Origin: Gemmobacter sp.
Lineage (GTDB): Bacteria > Pseudomonadota > Alphaproteobacteria > Rhodobacterales > Rhodobacteraceae
Assembly: GCA_003509785.1 (NCBI GenBank)
Contig: DOMY01000076.1
Location: 1 to 6,985, forward strand
Direction of reading: 5' to 3'
Length of the DNA: 6,985 nucleotides
Position numbers and translations under genes: made by a program
In this document: positions 5,284 to 6,985 of the stretch, one piece after another
How the letters are laid out: each line of letters opens with the position of its first letter
Numbering within the stretch: position 1 is the stretch's first letter
The notes under the pieces: generated by a model
What the model was told of the DNA's origin: nothing
Seen by the model: only the letters and a program-made list of their open reading frames with translations
The model's database searches: none

Positions 5284-6594
5284 ATGACAGGCGCGACTCC
5301 CGTCAGCCTGGTCCCCGTCAGTCTGGTCCCCGTCAGTCTGGTCATCGTCAGCCGCCACCGCCTGGCCGCCCTCCAGCGCGCGGTCACGGCGGTGCGCCAG
5401 CTAGATCATCCGCGGCTGGAACTGATCGTGGTGGCCGATCCGGCGGCCTGTGCCGCGCTGGCGGGGCTGACGGCCAAGATCATCGCCTTCGATGCCGCCA
5501 ATATCTCGGCCGCGCGCAATCTGGGCATCGCGCAGGCTGCGGGTGACATCGTGCTGTTTCTCGATGATGACGCCGTGCCAGAGCCGACCTGGGCCAGCCG
5601 GCTGGTCGCGCCCTTTGCCGATCCGCAGGTGATGGCCGCCACCGGCTTCGTGCGCGGGCGCAACGGGATTTCCTTTCAATGGCAGGCCTCCGAAGTGGAC
5701 AGCCTGGCGCAGGATCATCCGCTGCAGGTGCCGCAAGGCCCGTCCTTGCACGCAGGCAGCCCCGGCCGCGCGGTCAAGACCCAGGGCACCAACTGCGCCT
5801 TCCGGCGGGATGTTCTGGCGGCGGCGGGGGGCTTTGATCCGGCATTCCGCTTCTACCTCGACGAGGCCGATCTGAACCTCCGGCTGGCAGGGCAGGGGCT
5901 GACGGCGGTGGTGCCGCTGGCGCAGGTGCATCACGGCTTTGCCGCCAGCGCCCTTCGCCGCGCCGATCGGGTGCCGCTGTCGCTGCACGATATCGCGGCC
6001 TCCACGGCGGTTTTCCTGCGGCGCCATGCCGATGCGGCCGGGCTGGCCGCGGGCTGGCGCCAGCTGCAGCAGGATCAGCGCCGCAGGCTGCTGCGCCTGA
6101 TGGTCGAAGGCCGGATCGAGCCGGGCACCCTGCGCCGCTTGCTCGCCACCCTGCATCAGGGCTGGCAAGAGGGGCTGCATCGGCCCATCGCCATTCCACC
6201 GCCGATTGATTCGCCCGCGCCGCCCTTCCTGCGCCTGCCGGATACCGGGCCAAGGCCGGGTGTGGTGCTGGCCGGCCGGGTCTGGCAGGCCCGGTCTCTG
6301 GCAAAACGCGCCGAATCAGCGCTGGCCGAACGGAATATCGTGACTTTGTTCCGGTTCAGCCCCACAATCCTGCGACACAATCATCGTTTCCATCCCCGCG
6401 GCTACTGGATTCAGACCGGCGGATTGTTCGGGATTGCAGAACGAACCGCCAGACCCCCGGTTTTGGGCAGTTTCCGGCACAGGCTTCACGTCGAAGTCGC
6501 GAAATGGGCGAAGCTGCGCCCAACTTCCGCCATCTCTATTGTTGAAAACTTGAGTCAAGCTTCGCACTGCGATATGCCGAAAACCAGAGATTGA
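5284..6594 (+). CDS. Family 2 glycosyltransferase with C-terminal extension
   Basis: This 436-aa protein has a GT-A fold N-terminal domain (about residues 6-220) that would transfer a sugar from a nucleotide donor, probably for surface polysaccharide. Visible motifs are the first strand VSLVIVSRHR (about 17-26), ISAARNLGIAQAAGD (74-88), the metal-binding LDDDAVPEP (93-101), GTNCAFRRD (168-176), the acidic DEADLNLRL (193-201) and HHGF (216-219). The remaining ~200 residues have no domain I can name. They include a basic helical stretch (about 255-300), a proline-rich stretch (301-314) and a region with aromatic and histidine residues (LFRFSP...HPRGYW, about 355-375). Upstream in-frame codons run into cysQ with no ATG, GTG or TTG nearby, so 5284 is the best start, though its Shine-Dalgarno is weak. 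The N-terminus holds a triplicated PVSLV repeat. GC falls from about 72% to 57% and then 45% over the last ~100 codons. The acceptor and donor are unknown. Confidence 0.85.
   Translation: MTGATPVSLVPVSLVPVSLVIVSRHRLAALQRAVTAVRQLDHPRLELIVVADPAACAALAGLTAKIIAFDAANISAARNLGIAQAAGDIVLFLDDDAVPEPTWASRLVAPFADPQVMAATGFVRGRNGISFQWQASEVDSLAQDHPLQVPQGPSLHAGSPGRAVKTQGTNCAFRRDVLAAAGGFDPAFRFYLDEADLNLRLAGQGLTAVVPLAQVHHGFAASALRRADRVPLSLHDIAASTAVFLRRHADAAGLAAGWRQLQQDQRRRLLRLMVEGRIEPGTLRRLLATLHQGWQEGLHRPIAIPPPIDSPAPPFLRLPDTGPRPGVVLAGRVWQARSLAKRAESALAERNIVTLFRFSPTILRHNHRFHPRGYWIQTGGLFGIAERTARPPVLGSFRHRLHVEVAKWAKLRPTSAISIVENLSQASHCDMPKTRD
5299..5343 (+). repeat. Three-copy 15-bp in-frame tandem repeat
   Basis: The unit CCCGTCAGYCTGGTC occurs three times head to tail (5299-5313, 5314-5328, 5329-5343). 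The last two copies are identical and the first differs by one C/T. A partial fourth unit (ATCGTCAGC) continues. It encodes PVSLV three times at residues 6-20 of the glycosyltransferase. Because 15 bp equals five codons, copy-number change keeps the frame. With a single copy the protein would begin MTGATPVSLVIVSRHR, the usual look of a GT2 start. Confidence 0.95.
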
Positions 6595-6656
6595 CCATTG
6601 ATCTGGCGATATTCTGGCCCTCGGGTCCGTTTGATTGTTGCGCGAAAGTGAATGGT

Positions 6657-6677
6657 TGACAGAGGCGCTGTCATAAT
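6657..6677 (+). promoter_or_regulatory. Extended -10 promoter of galU overlapped by an inverted repeat
   Basis: TGTCATAAT (6669-6677) fits an extended -10 (TGn followed by CATAAT, five of six to TATAAT). A transcript from about 6684 would have a leader of about 31 nt containing the galU Shine-Dalgarno. Overlapping it is a perfect inverted repeat, TGACAG-AGGCG-CTGTCA (6657-6673). A perfect TTGACA (6656-6661) also sits here but is only 10 nt from CATAAT, too close to serve as its -35. A protein bound to the dyad would cover the promoter, so repression is plausible. The binding factor is unknown. Confidence 0.5.
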
Positions 6678-6714
6678 GGGGCAGCAGAACAGCTTGAAAA
6701 GGTCGTATGCGATC

Positions 6715-6985
6715 ATGAAGCCGAACAAAGTTACAAAAGCCGTTTTCCCGGTCGCCGGCATGGGCACGCGCTTCCTGCCCGCCACGAAGTCGATCCCGAA
6801 AGAGATCATGACCCTCGTGGATCGGCCGCTGATCCAATACGCCATTGACGAGGCCCGCGCCGCCGGTATCGAAGAATTCATCTTCGTCACCTCGCGCGGC
6901 AAATCGGCGCTGGAAGATTACTTCGACCGCGCGCCCGAGCTGGAAAACAAGCTGCGCGATTCGAACAAGACCGACCTGCTGAACG
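6715..6985 (+). CDS. galU: UTP-glucose-1-phosphate uridylyltransferase GalU, 5' part
   Basis: GalU makes UDP-glucose from UTP and glucose-1-phosphate, the donor for many cell-surface glycans and the precursor of UDP-galactose and UDP-glucuronate. Only the first 90 codons are inside the window; the reading frame is open at the right edge. The N-terminal nucleotide-binding signature is complete: AVFPVAGMGTRFLP at residues 9-22, followed by ATKSIPKEIM with the conserved lysines, and LVDRPLIQYAIDEA. The later stretch FIFVTSRGKSALEDYF is also characteristic of bacterial GalU. The start at 6715 is preferred because MKPNKVTKAVFP matches the usual family beginning and GAAAAGG (6696-6702) lies 12 nt upstream. 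An in-frame ATG at 6676 falls inside the predicted -10 element and is unlikely. It lies 120 nt after the glycosyltransferase stop, with its own probable promoter. Confidence 0.95.
   Translation, partial: MKPNKVTKAVFPVAGMGTRFLPATKSIPKEIMTLVDRPLIQYAIDEARAAGIEEFIFVTSRGKSALEDYFDRAPELENKLRDSNKTDLLN

Noticed and set aside
6676..6714. Alternative in-frame galU start at 6676
   Set aside because: The ATG overlaps the predicted -10 element, and the 13 extra residues are not expected in GalU, which usually begins as seen from 6715.
6316..6902. Two minus-strand open frames over the glycosyltransferase end and galU start
   Set aside because: They overlap the clear galU coding start on the other strand and have no recognisable domains or ribosome binding sites that I could support.

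Overview
The window reads as chromosomal DNA of a high-GC alphaproteobacterium, most likely a member of the Rhodobacteraceae (Rhodobacter/Paracoccus-like). This rests on the protein character of DnaK, DnaJ and GalU, an alphaproteobacterial heat-shock promoter, and a repeat-like element at the left edge of a kind I recall from that family. The placement is from memory and reading, not from a search.

Left part, minus strand: a dnaK-dnaJ chaperone operon. dnaK (1342-3249) is preceded by a convincing sigma-32-type promoter (3359-3390) and a leader of about 105 nt. A GC-rich intercistronic hairpin (1297-1322) separates it from dnaJ (110-1270), and a rho-independent terminator (77-106) ends the operon. 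Beyond that, positions 8-57 hold a compact multi-hairpin element that resembles an interspersed palindromic repeat.

Middle, minus strand: an ABC-2 type polysaccharide-export permease of the KpsM/Wzm kind (3479-4300). It lies upstream of dnaK in the same direction but probably forms a separate transcription unit. Its ATPase partner is not in the window. It is divergent from the right-hand genes across a 136-nt intergenic region.

Right part, plus strand: cysQ (3'(2'),5'-bisphosphate nucleotidase, 4437-5231), a family 2 glycosyltransferase (5284-6594) and the first 90 codons of galU (UTP-glucose-1-phosphate uridylyltransferase, from 6715, cut by the window end). The glycosyltransferase carries an in-frame triplicated 15-bp repeat over its first Rossmann-like strand and a sharp drop in GC over its last ~100 codons. 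galU appears to have its own extended -10 promoter overlapped by an inverted repeat.

The non-chaperone genes fit a cell-surface polysaccharide theme: UDP-glucose supply (GalU), sugar transfer (GT2), and export across the inner membrane (permease). CysQ would clear 3'-phosphoadenosine 5'-phosphate left by sulfate assimilation or sulfotransferases. I found no CRISPR array, tRNA, rRNA or insertion sequence, and no clearly new system. The best leads are the coding tandem repeat in the glycosyltransferase, the left-edge palindromic element, and the control regions of dnaK and galU.
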